64,000 nucleotides of DNA from Myxococcus stipitatus (GTDB taxonomy: Bacteria > Myxococcota > Myxococcia > Myxococcales > Myxococcaceae), in NCBI RefSeq assembly GCF_038561935.1, contig NZ_CP102770.1, positions 4,340,001 to 4,404,000 of the forward strand, written 5' to 3'. The position numbers and the translations under genes were made by a program. The notes beneath the pieces are model-generated. The model was not told where the DNA came from. It saw only the letters and a program-made list of their open reading frames with translations, and did no database searches. How positions within the stretch are numbered: the stretch's first letter is position 1; each line of letters opens with the position of its first letter. Shown here in pieces: positions 7,460 through 19,413 of the stretch.

Positions 7460-8542
7460 ATGACCCGGCGTACGCCGCTCAACGAGGCCCACCGCGCGCT
7501 GGGCGCTCGGATGGTTGACTTCGCGGGTTGGGACATGCCCGTGCAGTATTCTTCCGTCATCGCCGAGCACGAGGCGGTACGCAACGGCGTTGGACTCTTT
7601 GACGTGTCGCACATGGGCGAGGTGGAGTTCGCCGGCCCGGGCGCGCTGGAGACGGTCAACGGACTCATCTCCAATGACCTCGCCCGGATTGCGGACGGGC
7701 AGGCTGTCTATGCGGGCTTGCTCAACGAGCAGGGAGGCTTCGTCGACGACGTCGTCGCCTACCGCTTCAGCCCCGAGCGCATCCTCATCTGCGTCAATGC
7801 CAGCAACCGCGAGAAGGACTTCGCCTGGATGAAGGCGCACGCGCGCGGCGTCGCGCCGGTGGACCGCGGTGACGAGTACGCGCAGATCGCCGTGCAGGGC
7901 CCCAAGGCCGCGGGCCTGGTGCAGCGGCTGACGAAGACGGATACCTCCAAGATCGGCACCTACCGCTTCGCCGAGGGCGAAGTGGCGGGCGTGCGCTGCA
8001 TCATCTCGCGCACCGGCTACACGGGGGAGGACGGCTTCGAGCTGTACTGCGCGCCGGACGGCGCGGTGGCGCTGTGGACCGCGCTGCTCGACGCGGGGCA
8101 GCAGGACGGCGTGAAGCCCTGCGGCCTGGGCTGCCGCGACAGCCTGCGCACGGAGATGAAGTACGCGCTCTACGGCAACGACATCGACGACTCGCACACC
8201 GCGCTGGAGGCGGGGCTCGGGTGGATCGTCAAGCTGGACAAGGCCGCCTTCATCGGGAAGGACGCGCTGGTGGCCCAGAAGGCCGCGGGCGTGAAGCGCA
8301 AGCTCGTGGGCTTCGAGCTGACCGGCGCCGGCATCCCGCGCCACGGCTATCCCATCCTCAAGGATGGCGCCCGCGTCGGCGAGGTGACGAGCGGAACGAT
8401 GGGCCCCTCCGTGAAGAAGCCCATCGGCATCGGCTACGTGCCCGCGGAGCTGGCCTCCGAAGGCTCCACGTTCGATGTCGAGATTCGCGGTCGCGCCGTC
8501 CCCGCCGTCGTCGTGAAGACGCCGTTCCTCAAGAAGCCCTGA
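7460..8542 (+). CDS. gcvT: Glycine cleavage system T protein (aminomethyltransferase)
   Basis: 360 aa from ATG 7460 with AGGAGA five bases upstream; family length is ~364. GcvT moves the methylene group from the aminomethyl-lipoyl arm of GcvH to THF, releasing ammonia and forming 5,10-methylene-THF. Recognisable elements are [15 protein letters not shown] near the N-terminus, [22 protein letters not shown], and [20 protein letters not shown], which carries the conserved folate-site Asp. It is the first gene of gcvT-gcvH-gcvP, with 29 bp to gcvH. No glycine riboswitch can fit in the short leader. Confidence 0.97.
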   Translation: MTRRTPLNEAHRALGARMVDFAGWDMPVQYSSVIAEHEAVRNGVGLFDVSHMGEVEFAGPGALETVNGLISNDLARIADGQAVYAGLLNEQGGFVDDVVAYRFSPERILICVNASNREKDFAWMKAHARGVAPVDRGDEYAQIAVQGPKAAGLVQRLTKTDTSKIGTYRFAEGEVAGVRCIISRTGYTGEDGFELYCAPDGAVALWTALLDAGQQDGVKPCGLGCRDSLRTEMKYALYGNDIDDSHTALEAGLGWIVKLDKAAFIGKDALVAQKAAGVKRKLVGFELTGAGIPRHGYPILKDGARVGEVTSGTMGPSVKKPIGIGYVPAELASEGSTFDVEIRGRAVPAVVVKTPFLKKP

Positions 8543-8571
8543 ACCTCCCAGCCCCCATCGAGGAGCACCCC

Positions 8572-8964
8572 ATGTCCGATGCGAACATCCCCAGCAACCT
8601 GAAGTACACCAGCGATCACGAGTGGGCCCTCGTCGAGGGCAAGAAGGCCGTGGTCGGCATCACCTTCCACGCCCAGCAGACGCTGGGGGACGTGGTCTAC
8701 GTGGAGCTGCCCGCCGTGGGCCGCAAGGTCACCAAGGGCGAGGCGTTCGGCACCGTCGAGTCCGTCAAGGCCGTCTCGGAGCTGTTCTCGCCCCTCAGCG
8801 GCACCATCATCCGGGTGAACGAGGACCTCACCGCCGAGCCCGAGACGCTGAACAGCGACCCGTACACCGACGGGTGGATCATCGAGATCGAGTTCTCGGA
8901 CAGCAAGGAGCTGAACGAGCTCCTGGACGCCGCGGCGTACGCCAAGCTGCTCCAGAACTCCTGA
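8572..8964 (+). CDS. gcvH: Glycine cleavage system H protein (lipoyl carrier)
   Basis: 130 aa from ATG 8572, with GAGGAG upstream. This is the lipoate-carrying shuttle of the glycine cleavage complex. The lipoylation site is K66 in GTVESVKAVSELFSP, and the surrounding beta-barrel motifs (GITFHAQQTLGDVVYVELP, LNSDPYTDGWI) match the family over its whole length. It lies between gcvT and gcvP in the same orientation, 87 bp before gcvP. Confidence 0.97.
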   Translation: MSDANIPSNLKYTSDHEWALVEGKKAVVGITFHAQQTLGDVVYVELPAVGRKVTKGEAFGTVESVKAVSELFSPLSGTIIRVNEDLTAEPETLNSDPYTDGWIIEIEFSDSKELNELLDAAAYAKLLQNS

Positions 8965-9051
8965 GAGTGAAGTGACGGGGCGCCGTTGTTAGTGACGGTC
9001 CTCGAATTTTCCGACTCCGCCGTCGCGAGTCGCACGCGAGCTACCACCGCC

Positions 9052-11958
<2,907 letters not shown>

Positions 11959-11983
11959 CGGGGGTGATGCTCCGCTGAAGTCG

Positions 11984-12015
11984 AAGGCCGTCTCCCTTCT
12001 CGGGGAGGCGGCCTT
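11984..12015. terminator. Bidirectional terminator between gcvP and the CDF gene
   Basis: 13-bp stem AAGGCCGTCTCCC / GGGAGGCGGCCTT with one G-U wobble and a six-base TTCTCG loop, between convergent stops at 11958 and 12022. Confidence 0.75.
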
Positions 12016-12021
12016 TGTCGT

Positions 12022-12951
12022 TCAGGCGGGGTGGCCATGCGGGCGGGGCGCGTCGTGGCCGTGCTCGGGCTCCACGTGCACCACCACGTCCACCAGCTGC
12101 GGGTAGGCGGCCTGGAGCGTGCGCTCCACGCGGTCCGCGACCTCGTGGGCCTGCGCGGTGGTGAGGTTGGGGTCCACCTCGATTTTCAGGTCGACGTAGA
12201 CGCTCTCCTCCATGCCTCGGCTGCGCACGTCGCGGCAGCTGCGCACGCCGGACACGGACATGGTGTGCTGCGCCACCTGCGCCGGGTCCAACCGCGCCGT
12301 GTCGGAGAGGATGTTCACCGCCTGCCGGACGATGCCGTAGGCCACCCACGCGACGAAGACCATGACCCCCAGCGCGATGATGCCGTCCGCCTTGGGATAG
12401 CCCAGCGCCACCAGGCCCAGTGACGCGAGCACCGCCAGCGTCACGAACACGTCCGACAGCGTGTGGCTGGCGTCGGCCAGCAGCAGGCTGCTCTTGTACT
12501 TGCGCCCGTAGTGGCCCTCCACGCGGGTCACCACCAGGTTGACGACGAGGGTGAACACCATGACCACGGCCATGGCGGGTGTCACCTCTGCGTGCCGGTC
12601 ATGCAGCAGCGAGTCGAGCGCCATGCGCCCCAGCTCCAGCATGCCGATGCCAATCATCGCGCCGATGCCCAGCGAGGCGAGCGCCTCGAACTTGCCATGC
12701 CCGTAGGGGTGGTCGTCGTCCGCGGGACGCGAGGCCACGCCCATGGCCACCAGGCCCAGCACGTTGGAGCCGCCGTCGATGAACGAGTGCAGGCCGTCCG
12801 CCGTCACCGCCGCGGACTGGCTCATCAGGCCGAAGACGAGCTTGGCGCCCGCGACGACCCAGTTGGCCAGGAGGATGGCGAGCAACACGAAGCGGATGTT
12901 CTTGCTGCGCTGCTGGAGCTCGGCGCTGCGGTCTGTGAGCGGGGTATCCAC
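12022..12951 (-). CDS. Cation diffusion facilitator (divalent metal efflux)
   Basis: 309 aa from GTG 12951; no strong ribosome site is visible, so the exact start is moderately certain. The CDF family exports Zn2+, Fe2+, Mn2+ or Co2+ in exchange for protons. Six membrane helices span ~20-215. The metal site is formed by HSFID in the second helix and HTLSD in the fifth, an HxxxD/HxxxD pair like zinc-type CDFs. A DDDHPYGHGKFE loop precedes helix 3. The cytoplasmic ZT dimerisation domain (~215-295) ends in a His-rich tail, HVEPEHGHDAPRPHGHPA, likely binding metal. Zinc is the most likely substrate from the HD-HD site, but specificity is inferred. Confidence 0.93.
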   Translation of the reverse strand: MDTPLTDRSAELQQRSKNIRFVLLAILLANWVVAGAKLVFGLMSQSAAVTADGLHSFIDGGSNVLGLVAMGVASRPADDDHPYGHGKFEALASLGIGAMIGIGMLELGRMALDSLLHDRHAEVTPAMAVVMVFTLVVNLVVTRVEGHYGRKYKSSLLLADASHTLSDVFVTLAVLASLGLVALGYPKADGIIALGVMVFVAWVAYGIVRQAVNILSDTARLDPAQVAQHTMSVSGVRSCRDVRSRGMEESVYVDLKIEVDPNLTTAQAHEVADRVERTLQAAYPQLVDVVVHVEPEHGHDAPRPHGHPA

Positions 12952-13021
12952 GGCGCGGCACCGTAGTGGGAACCGCGCCCGTCCGCGAGGACCTCACGCG
13001 ATGCGCGTGGCCTGGCGAACG

Positions 13022-14266
13022 TCAGTTGGGCTGGCGGAACAGCCGCATGCGCGGCCCGCCACCCATCTCCAGGAAGAAGCCGAACGAGAAGCGCACCTTC
13101 GAGTCGTCGCTCAGCAACCCCGGAGGAGGGTTGGGGAAGGGCTGCGCGCGCTGGAACGACGACACCGCCTCCATGTCCAGGAAGTCCAGGCCGCTGCTCT
13201 TCTCCACCTGGATGTCGGTGACGCGGCCCTTCTCGTCGAGGGTGATCTCCAGCAGCGTGTGCCGGTCCTTCCCCGAGTACATCCGGCCCGTGGGGTCCCT
13301 CAGGCGCAGCGACTCATTGGGGTTCCAGTGCATGCCCACGCTCTGCTTCACCCGGTTGAAGAAGCTGGCGTACTTCCACTCGCGCGAGTTGAGCAGGGTG
13401 CCGTCTCCCTCCTCCACGTCGCGCAGGTGGTCATTGGGCGCGGCCCCCAGCACCTTGTCCATGGCGGCGCGCGACGGCATCAGCGAGGCGATGCCCGGCG
13501 AGCCGATGCGCCCCGAGGAGCCTTCCTCCTGGCCCCCCGTGCCCGGCTGGATGCGCAGGCGCTTGCCGTTGCCCGTCATCTCCTCGCTCTCGTTCTGGTT
13601 CTTCACGGACACCCCCCCGGGCGTGGTGGGGTCCGACTTCACCTTCATCTCGTTGCGGCGGTGGATGTCGGGGACCTCGAACGCGAACTGCTGGCCGCCC
13701 TCGGCGAGGGGCCGGTCGTCGTTGCCCATGCCGTTGTTGCCCGCGATGCGCGGCGCGGTGGGCTCCACGTCCGCGCCTTGCTGGGCCTCGGGCGCCGTGC
13801 GCTGGGGCATGGCGTTGCGGTAGTTGGGCGTCTGCTCCCGGGCCCGCGTCTCCTTCTTGACGCGGTTGTTGTGCTCCGCCAGGTACTTCGCGTCCGGCGC
13901 CTCCTCGTTGTTCCCGGGCGCCAGGTCGACGACCTGGCCCTGGGGACGGGTCTCCGGCTTCTTCTCCTCGGGCTTCTTGTCCTGGATGCGGGGGCGCTCG
14001 GTCGTCGGCGTCTTGGACTTCGGGTCCGTCTTGCCGCGGTTCTTCGCCCACTGGTCCTGCGTCAACGGCCGCACGGCCACCGAGGTGGGGGGGCGGGAGA
14101 CGGGCTTGCGCTCATGGGAAGCAGGGGAGAGCGTCCCCGTGAAGAGCACGAGGGCCAGGTAGGCGACATGTGCCACCAGGGCGAGCAGCACCGCGGCGAG
14201 CAGTCGCCAGGGTGAGTCTCGCCGCCGCTTGCGGCGCCAGTCTGTCGGAGAAGAACCCGTGCTCAC
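13022..14266 (-). CDS. TonB-family energy transducer-like protein
   Basis: 414 aa from GTG 14266. A short basic N-terminus (WRRKRRRDSPWR) precedes one membrane anchor (LLAAVLLALVAHVAYLALVLF, about residues 22-42). A long charged Pro/Lys/Glu-rich linker (~45-290) is followed by a C-terminal TonB-like domain: KQSVGMHWNP, HTLLEITLDEKGRVTDIQV, SSGLDFLDMEAVSSFQRAQPFPNPP. TonB proteins transmit inner-membrane proton motive force to outer-membrane receptors; in myxobacteria TonB-like domains also occur in gliding motility proteins. No exbB/exbD or receptor gene is adjacent, so the partner is unknown. The linker is low in complexity, so only the ends are informative. Confidence 0.82.
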   Translation of the reverse strand: MSTGSSPTDWRRKRRRDSPWRLLAAVLLALVAHVAYLALVLFTGTLSPASHERKPVSRPPTSVAVRPLTQDQWAKNRGKTDPKSKTPTTERPRIQDKKPEEKKPETRPQGQVVDLAPGNNEEAPDAKYLAEHNNRVKKETRAREQTPNYRNAMPQRTAPEAQQGADVEPTAPRIAGNNGMGNDDRPLAEGGQQFAFEVPDIHRRNEMKVKSDPTTPGGVSVKNQNESEEMTGNGKRLRIQPGTGGQEEGSSGRIGSPGIASLMPSRAAMDKVLGAAPNDHLRDVEEGDGTLLNSREWKYASFFNRVKQSVGMHWNPNESLRLRDPTGRMYSGKDRHTLLEITLDEKGRVTDIQVEKSSGLDFLDMEAVSSFQRAQPFPNPPPGLLSDDSKVRFSFGFFLEMGGGPRMRLFRQPN

Positions 14267-14391
14267 GGCGCGATGATAAACCTCCGGGCCCGCTGCCTAG
14301 TCCCGTCCCGTTCGCGGCAGAACAGGGGGATGAGGAAGGACATTCACGAGGCGTGCACGGTTCCGCGGGCGCGCCCCCCTCTGGACTTCAT

Positions 14392-16164
14392 TCAGTAGAT
14401 GGGAGCGACTTCAGCACCATTGAAGTAGTGGTGGAGGATTTCCTGGTAGCGCTGTCCGGCCTCCGCCCGTCCGATGGCGCCCGTCTGACACATCCCTACT
14501 CCGTGGCCCCAACCTCCGCCACGGAAAACCCAATGGGTGGGCCGGCCCTCGGCGTCCCGTTCGGCTTCCACCACCGCCATGCTGCTGTTGAGCATGCCCA
14601 GGAGCCTGCGGATGTTGAGCTCTCCGCGCACCTGGGTGGCCCCCTGGTCCCCGGACAAGGAGAGCACTCGGGCCCGGCCGGACACGCCTCGCTCGGACAG
14701 GCTCATGGCCTGGACGCGGCCCACGCCCAGCCGGGCGACGAGCGCGTCCACCTGGGCCGCCGTGAAGCGCTTCTCCCAGCGGAACTTGCTGGGCTGGGCG
14801 AAGCTGGAGAGCCGGCAGGCGGCCTTCAGGTCGGGCGCCGCCAGCCACTTCGCCAGGCGGGACGGGGAGGGCGAGTCGGGGGCGGGCTCCAGGATGTCCG
14901 GACGCCCTCGGAGGCTCGGGTCCGGTGGGCCTCCCCAGACGATGTCGTTGTCCTCGGTGTGGCCGCCGCACACGGCGCTGTAGACGGAGTCCACCAGCCG
15001 GCCATCCGCGCTGAAGAGGGCCTCGCCTCGGGTGGCCTCCACGGCGGCGGTGGTGCTGGCCGCCTCGCCCGTGCGCCCGCGGTACACGGCGCAGTGCTGC
15101 TCCGAACAGAGGAGATAGGGGTCGGCCAGGTGCTTGATGCCCACCTTCGCGAGCACCTCTCCGCGCGCGGTGACGGCCTGGGCCCGGAGCGCCTCCGGGT
15201 GGGCCCGGGCGAAGATTTCGGCGGGGACCAGGCCCTTGAGCAGGTCCTCCAGGGGCACCACGTTCACCACCGCGAGCAGGCCCGCGCGGTCCACGGAGAA
15301 CTGGAGCGCGCCCCGGAACGTGCGGTCCTCGAAGCCGTGGAAGTCGTAGCCCACGCCGTACTCGACCTGGCGCACATCGAAGCCGGCGCCCTCCGGTGAC
15401 TCCGCGTCGAGCCGGTCCTGCGCCAGCCCCACCACCGCGCCCGACTCGTCGCGGACCTCCAGGATGCCTCGGGCGGGGGTCTGCGCCTCCTCGAAGAGAA
15501 CCGTCCGCACGCCGAACTGCTGGAGCAGGTCCGCCTGCCGCTTCGCCGCGTCCTCGGGGGAGAGCACCTCGTCCACGAGCAGCAGCGAGCGCCGGTTGTC
15601 GATGACCTTGCCGGCGATGCCGTACACCGCGCCGAGGACGTGCGTGCGCACGGCGATGCCTCGGACCCGCCACTCCTCTTGCGCCGCCGCCAGGCCCTCG
15701 CGGTCCGCGAACCGGTGCTCGCTGAGCTGCACGCGCGCGGAGAGCACCGCTGGCACGCCTTGCGTCACGCGCACCGTCCAGCGGGTCCCGGCCGCGGCGT
15801 CGAGCATCTTCTCTACCGTCCCGCCAAAGCGCATCCGCATGCGCCCTCGAGGGGAGAACGTCGCCTCGCGCCGGCCCTCCATGAGCCGGATGGGGAGCCG
15901 AGGCTCACCGCCCCGGAAGTCCAGCCGCTTGAGCTCGCCGGGCCCTGGAATCCCGTGGGCCAGGAGGTCGCTTCCGGAGGGCCCTGGAGACGCCACGGCC
16001 TCGCTGCCCGCGTCCACCGTCCCGGCGTCTTCGCTCGTCCCGGCGTCCAGGGGCTCCTCGGGTGGCAGGGCCACCGGACGCTCTATCAGGTGGCCGGACG
16101 ACTGAGGGCTCGCGCAGGTCGCGAGCAGCAGGGCGGAGAGCAGGAGTGGGACGGCGGTGCGCAC
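14392..16164 (-). CDS. SpoIID/LytB-domain lipoprotein (amidase-enhancer-like)
   Basis: 590 aa from GTG 16164; an alternative GTG at 16203 is in frame and neither has a clear ribosome site. The N-terminus looks like a lipoprotein signal (LLLSALLLATC, Cys17; Thr at -1 is slightly unusual). Residues ~50-260 are unassigned. The C-terminal half is a SpoIID/LytB domain: NVVPLEDLLKGLVPAEIF, HPEALRAQAVTARGEVLAKVG, YSAVCGGHTEDND and RGGGWGHGVGMCQTGAIGRA near the end. In Bacillus this domain binds or cleaves glycan strands at engulfment; in Gram-negatives its role is poorly known. Five or more cysteines in the domain suggest disulfides. Divergent from the beta-helix gene with a 102-120 bp gap. Confidence 0.88.
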   Translation of the reverse strand: MRTAVPLLLSALLLATCASPQSSGHLIERPVALPPEEPLDAGTSEDAGTVDAGSEAVASPGPSGSDLLAHGIPGPGELKRLDFRGGEPRLPIRLMEGRREATFSPRGRMRMRFGGTVEKMLDAAAGTRWTVRVTQGVPAVLSARVQLSEHRFADREGLAAAQEEWRVRGIAVRTHVLGAVYGIAGKVIDNRRSLLLVDEVLSPEDAAKRQADLLQQFGVRTVLFEEAQTPARGILEVRDESGAVVGLAQDRLDAESPEGAGFDVRQVEYGVGYDFHGFEDRTFRGALQFSVDRAGLLAVVNVVPLEDLLKGLVPAEIFARAHPEALRAQAVTARGEVLAKVGIKHLADPYLLCSEQHCAVYRGRTGEAASTTAAVEATRGEALFSADGRLVDSVYSAVCGGHTEDNDIVWGGPPDPSLRGRPDILEPAPDSPSPSRLAKWLAAPDLKAACRLSSFAQPSKFRWEKRFTAAQVDALVARLGVGRVQAMSLSERGVSGRARVLSLSGDQGATQVRGELNIRRLLGMLNSSMAVVEAERDAEGRPTHWVFRGGGWGHGVGMCQTGAIGRAEAGQRYQEILHHYFNGAEVAPIY

Positions 16165-16266
16165 AGGGGGCGGCACCGTACCCGCCGGCCCGGGGCCTGT
16201 CACGGACCGGACGCCCGGCGGCCCGTGTGCCGGGACTTGTCGTGAAGCGAATAGACCGCGCCGGCC

Positions 16267-17850
16267 ATGGCGTTGGACCTGCTCATGCGAAATTTCAAAG
16301 GCAACTTCCTGACGCTGAAGACTCCCGTGGCCGCTCTGGCCACCAGCCTTTTCATGCTCGGTTCGGCTGCCCACGGGGCAAGCCTGCCGGCCATCGGTGT
16401 GCAGCCCGTCCCCAACACCCCCGTGGCGGCGCTGCCCGCCCACGCGGACCATGCGGCCATCGCCACGCCGTCGCCGCAGCCGGGTGTCCAGGCCACCGCG
16501 CTGAGCGCCGCGGCCAGCACGAACTACACCCGCGAGTGGGTGGTGAGCCCCTCCGGCAATGACGGCGGCGACGGCAGCGCCGCGCAGCCGCTGCGCACCA
16601 TCAACAAGGCCGTCAGCCTGGCGGGCCCGGGTGAAATCATCCGCGTCCAGCCGGGGACCTACGCGGAGCGTGTCGTCATCGGCGCCAACGCGAAGGCCGG
16701 GACTCCCGAGGCGAAGATCACGCTCCAGGGCGAGGGCGGTGCGCGCATCACCCCGGGGCCCGGCACGGGCGGCATGGTGCAGGTGCGTCGTCCGAACTGG
16801 GTCATCGACGGGTTCAACATCGACGTGCAGCGCCAGCCGCTCTTCGGCGTCACCTTCGAGGGCGACGTCACGGGCTCCATGCTGGTGAACTCGGACCTGC
16901 GCGACGGCGGGGGCGGTGCGGCCGTGACGACGTTCAACAAGGCCACGGGCGCCATCATCGAGAACAACCACATCCACGGCTTCGTGAAGAACTCGGGCAA
17001 CAAGGACTCACACGGCGTCGTCGTGCAGCCCACGTCCAAGGACATCACCGTCCGCAACAACGACATCCATGACAACTCGGGTGACTCCGTGCAGTGCCTG
17101 GGGCCCGAGGGCTTCAGCTCACTGCCCCCGGCGGAGGGCCTGCTCGTGGAGAACAACCACTTCTACGGCAACCGGGAGAACGCGGTGGACATCAAGACCT
17201 GCTACGGCGTGGTCATCCGCAACAACCGGATGCACAACTTCCGCCCGACGAGCACGGCGAAGGGGGATGTCCTGGTGGTGCACTACTCCGCGAGCAACGT
17301 GCTGGTGGAGGACAATGAAATCTACGACGGCGCCAAGGGCATCTCGGTCGGTGGCAACCGCTCCGGGCCCATGCCCACGGGCATCGTCGTGCGCCGCAAC
17401 CGCGTGTACAACATCACCAACGCGGGCGGCGGCGAGGGCACGGGCATCCGCCTCGAGAACTCGAAGGGCACCGTGGTGGTGAACAACACCATCGCCGCCA
17501 CGACGACGGCGCTCATCATGGGGCACGGCACCGGGGGTCCCACGCAGACGCCGGTGGTGCGCAACAACATCATCGAGGGAACGGTCTCCGTGGACCTGGG
17601 CGGGCAGGCGCCGGGGCTGAAGCTGGGCAACAACCTCATCTCGCCCAGCGGTCAGTTCAAGCGCAACGGCGTGGTGGTGAGCCCGGACCAGTTCAAGGCC
17701 ACCACGGGGGACGCGTCCTCCATCAGCGGCCCTCCCAGCCTGGGCGAGGCCTTCAGCCCCAGCACCGACGCGGTGGACAAGGGCGTCGACGTGGGCCTGC
17801 CTTTCTGTGGCGGAGCCCCGGACATCGGCGCGGTGGAGCTGGGCTGCTGA
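16267..17850 (+). CDS. Secreted right-handed parallel beta-helix protein
   Basis: 527 aa from ATG 16267, or 521 aa from ATG 16285; the second gives a more typical signal peptide (MRNFKGN..., core TPVAALATSLFMLGSAAHG). Residues ~60-95 are a Pro/Ala-rich spacer. From ~98 the chain reads WVVSPSGNDGGDGSAAQPLRTI, the usual entry of DUF1565/pectate-lyase-like folds, then multiple ~22-residue PbH1 coils with Asn ladders such as IENNHIHG, VRNNDIHDN, VENNHFYGN, IRNNRMHNF. Such proteins are extracellular polysaccharide lyases, hydrolases or surface proteins. I see no decisive catalytic triad, so a carbohydrate-active role is plausible but unproved. A strong terminator follows at 17882. Confidence 0.88.
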   Translation: MALDLLMRNFKGNFLTLKTPVAALATSLFMLGSAAHGASLPAIGVQPVPNTPVAALPAHADHAAIATPSPQPGVQATALSAAASTNYTREWVVSPSGNDGGDGSAAQPLRTINKAVSLAGPGEIIRVQPGTYAERVVIGANAKAGTPEAKITLQGEGGARITPGPGTGGMVQVRRPNWVIDGFNIDVQRQPLFGVTFEGDVTGSMLVNSDLRDGGGGAAVTTFNKATGAIIENNHIHGFVKNSGNKDSHGVVVQPTSKDITVRNNDIHDNSGDSVQCLGPEGFSSLPPAEGLLVENNHFYGNRENAVDIKTCYGVVIRNNRMHNFRPTSTAKGDVLVVHYSASNVLVEDNEIYDGAKGISVGGNRSGPMPTGIVVRRNRVYNITNAGGGEGTGIRLENSKGTVVVNNTIAATTTALIMGHGTGGPTQTPVVRNNIIEGTVSVDLGGQAPGLKLGNNLISPSGQFKRNGVVVSPDQFKATTGDASSISGPPSLGEAFSPSTDAVDKGVDVGLPFCGGAPDIGAVELGC

Positions 17851-17881
17851 CCCGGCACCGCTCTTGAGCGGCTGAAAAAGC

Positions 17882-17926
17882 AAAGGCCCGATGCGGAGTG
17901 GATTTCCGCATCGGGCCTTTCTTTTT
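17882..17926. terminator. Strong bidirectional terminator (beta-helix gene / tRNA-Cys)
   Basis: Perfect 16-bp stem AAAGGCCCGATGCGGA / TCCGCATCGGGCCTTT with a 7-nt loop, followed by CTTTTT on the plus strand and by GCTTTTT on the minus strand. It serves the beta-helix gene on one side and tRNA-Cys on the other. Confidence 0.92.
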
Positions 17927-17930
17927 GATG

Positions 17931-18002
17931 AGGCGCCACCCGGATTCGAACCGGGGAATGAAGGTTTTGCAGACCTTTGCCTTACCACTTGGCTATGGCG
18001 CC
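17931..18002 (-). tRNA. tRNA-Cys(GCA)
   Basis: 72-nt cloverleaf on the minus strand: acceptor GGCGCCA/TGGCGCC, D arm GCC/GGC, anticodon arm AAGGT-CTGCAAA-ACCTT with anticodon GCA, T arm CCCGG-TTCGAAT-CCGGG. The discriminator is U73, the cysteine identity base. The CCA end is not encoded. It has its own promoter at 18020-18049. Confidence 0.97.
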
Positions 18003-18019
18003 GACGGCTTGGGGCCGGG

Positions 18020-18049
18020 TTTATACGCAGCCCGCCGCCGCCCGGTCAA
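18020..18049 (-). promoter_or_regulatory. Sigma-70-type promoter of tRNA-Cys
   Basis: On the minus strand TTGACC (18049-18044), 18-bp spacer, TATAAA (18025-18020), ending 17 bp before the mature tRNA 5' end. Near-consensus for a housekeeping promoter and correctly placed. Confidence 0.75.
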
Positions 18050-18156
18050 GGATTCAGCGGAAGCGGGCGCGTGCTGGATACCGCTACCATTCAGGGCGAA
18101 GGCCGCGTGTCGCCCCGTGGGGCCTGGCGCGCCGATTCGCACCGAGGGGTTCGCTG

Positions 18157-19308
18157 ATGCTGCATGGCCATGGGCTGTACCTGGAGGAGCACGAGTCCTT
18201 TCGCCGCACGGTGAGGGCGGTGGTGGAGAAGGAGATCCTCCCCTTCGTGTCGGGGTGGGAGGAGGCGGAGGAGTTTCCTCGGGAACTCTTCACGCGCTTT
18301 GGCGAGCTGGGCTTCCTGGGCCTGAAGTACCCCGTGGAGTACGGCGGCACCAACGCGGGCCCGCTCTATGAGGCCGTGCTGCTGGAGGAGCTGGGGCGCT
18401 GCGGCTCGGGCGGGGTGTCCGCGGGACTGGGGACGCAGTTCACCATCTCCACCGGCCCGCTGAACCTGTTCGGGACGGATGCGCAGAAGCACCGCTGGCT
18501 GGCCCCCGCGATTCGAGGCGAGAAGATTGGCGCGCTCGGCATCACCGAGCCGGACGCGGGCTCCGACGTGGCGGGACTTCGCACCACGGCGCGCCGCGAA
18601 GGTGCGCACTACGTCGTCAACGGCTCCAAGACGTACATCACCAACGGGGTTCGGGCGGACTTCGTGGTGCTGGCCGTGAAGACGGATGTCTCCGCGGGCC
18701 ACAAGGGCCTGTCCATGCTGGTGGTGGAGAAGGGTACGCCCGGCTTCACCGTGGGCCGCAAGCTGAAGAAGCTGGGGTGGCGCGCCTCGGACACCGCGGA
18801 GCTCTTCCTGGAGGACTGCCGCATCCCCGCGGAGAACCTGCTGGGCGTGGAGAATCAGGGCTTCGCGCAAATCATGGGCAACTTCCAGTGGGAGCGGCTG
18901 TCGCTCGCGCTGGGGGCCGTGGGCGCCATGGACGACATGCTGGAGCGCGTCGTCGAGCACGTGAAGTCGCGCCGTGCCTTCGGCCAGTCCCTCAGCCAGC
19001 TCCAGGTGGTCCGCCACAAGCTCGCGGACCTGTTCACCGCCCGGGAGTGTGCGCGTCAGCTCACCTACCACGCCCTGCGCCTGCACGCGGCGGGCGAGTG
19101 GGCGGTGGCCCAGACCTCCATGGCCAAGAAGGTGGCCACGGAGACGGCCTGCCGGATCGCGGACGAGTGCCTCCAGCTCCACGGGGGCGCCGGCTACATG
19201 ATGGAGTACGACATCCAGCGGCATTGGCGGGACGCTCGCCTGGGGCCCATCGGCGGTGGGACCAGCGAGGTGATGAACGACATCATCGCCAAGCAGCTGG
19301 GCTTGTAG
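18157..19308 (+). CDS. Acyl-CoA dehydrogenase (LCAD/IVD-like)
   Basis: 383 aa from ATG 18157, with GAGGGG seven bases upstream; standard ACAD length. This FAD enzyme makes the alpha,beta double bond in acyl-CoA during fatty acid or branched-chain degradation. Motifs: GALGITEPDAGSD (FAD/substrate loop), VVNGSKTYITNG, RAFGQSLSQLQVVRHKLADL and QLHGGAGYMMEYDIQRHWRD. The usual C-terminal catalytic Glu (YEGT context) is Gly here (IGGGTSEVM), but E246 in FQWERL sits where long-chain and isovaleryl-CoA dehydrogenases place their base, so the enzyme should be active. The electron acceptor would be ETF, encoded elsewhere. Substrate chain length cannot be read from sequence. Confidence 0.93.
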   Translation: MLHGHGLYLEEHESFRRTVRAVVEKEILPFVSGWEEAEEFPRELFTRFGELGFLGLKYPVEYGGTNAGPLYEAVLLEELGRCGSGGVSAGLGTQFTISTGPLNLFGTDAQKHRWLAPAIRGEKIGALGITEPDAGSDVAGLRTTARREGAHYVVNGSKTYITNGVRADFVVLAVKTDVSAGHKGLSMLVVEKGTPGFTVGRKLKKLGWRASDTAELFLEDCRIPAENLLGVENQGFAQIMGNFQWERLSLALGAVGAMDDMLERVVEHVKSRRAFGQSLSQLQVVRHKLADLFTARECARQLTYHALRLHAAGEWAVAQTSMAKKVATETACRIADECLQLHGGAGYMMEYDIQRHWRDARLGPIGGGTSEVMNDIIAKQLGL

Positions 19309-19413
19309 CGGCCCTAAGCGTGGGGGGCGGTGGGGTGGGGCAGGCGTCCAGGCGGGATGGAAGAGACGCGCGATGACCGGGGTTGAGCCCCGAGAGCCCC
19401 CGCGGAGGTCCTC

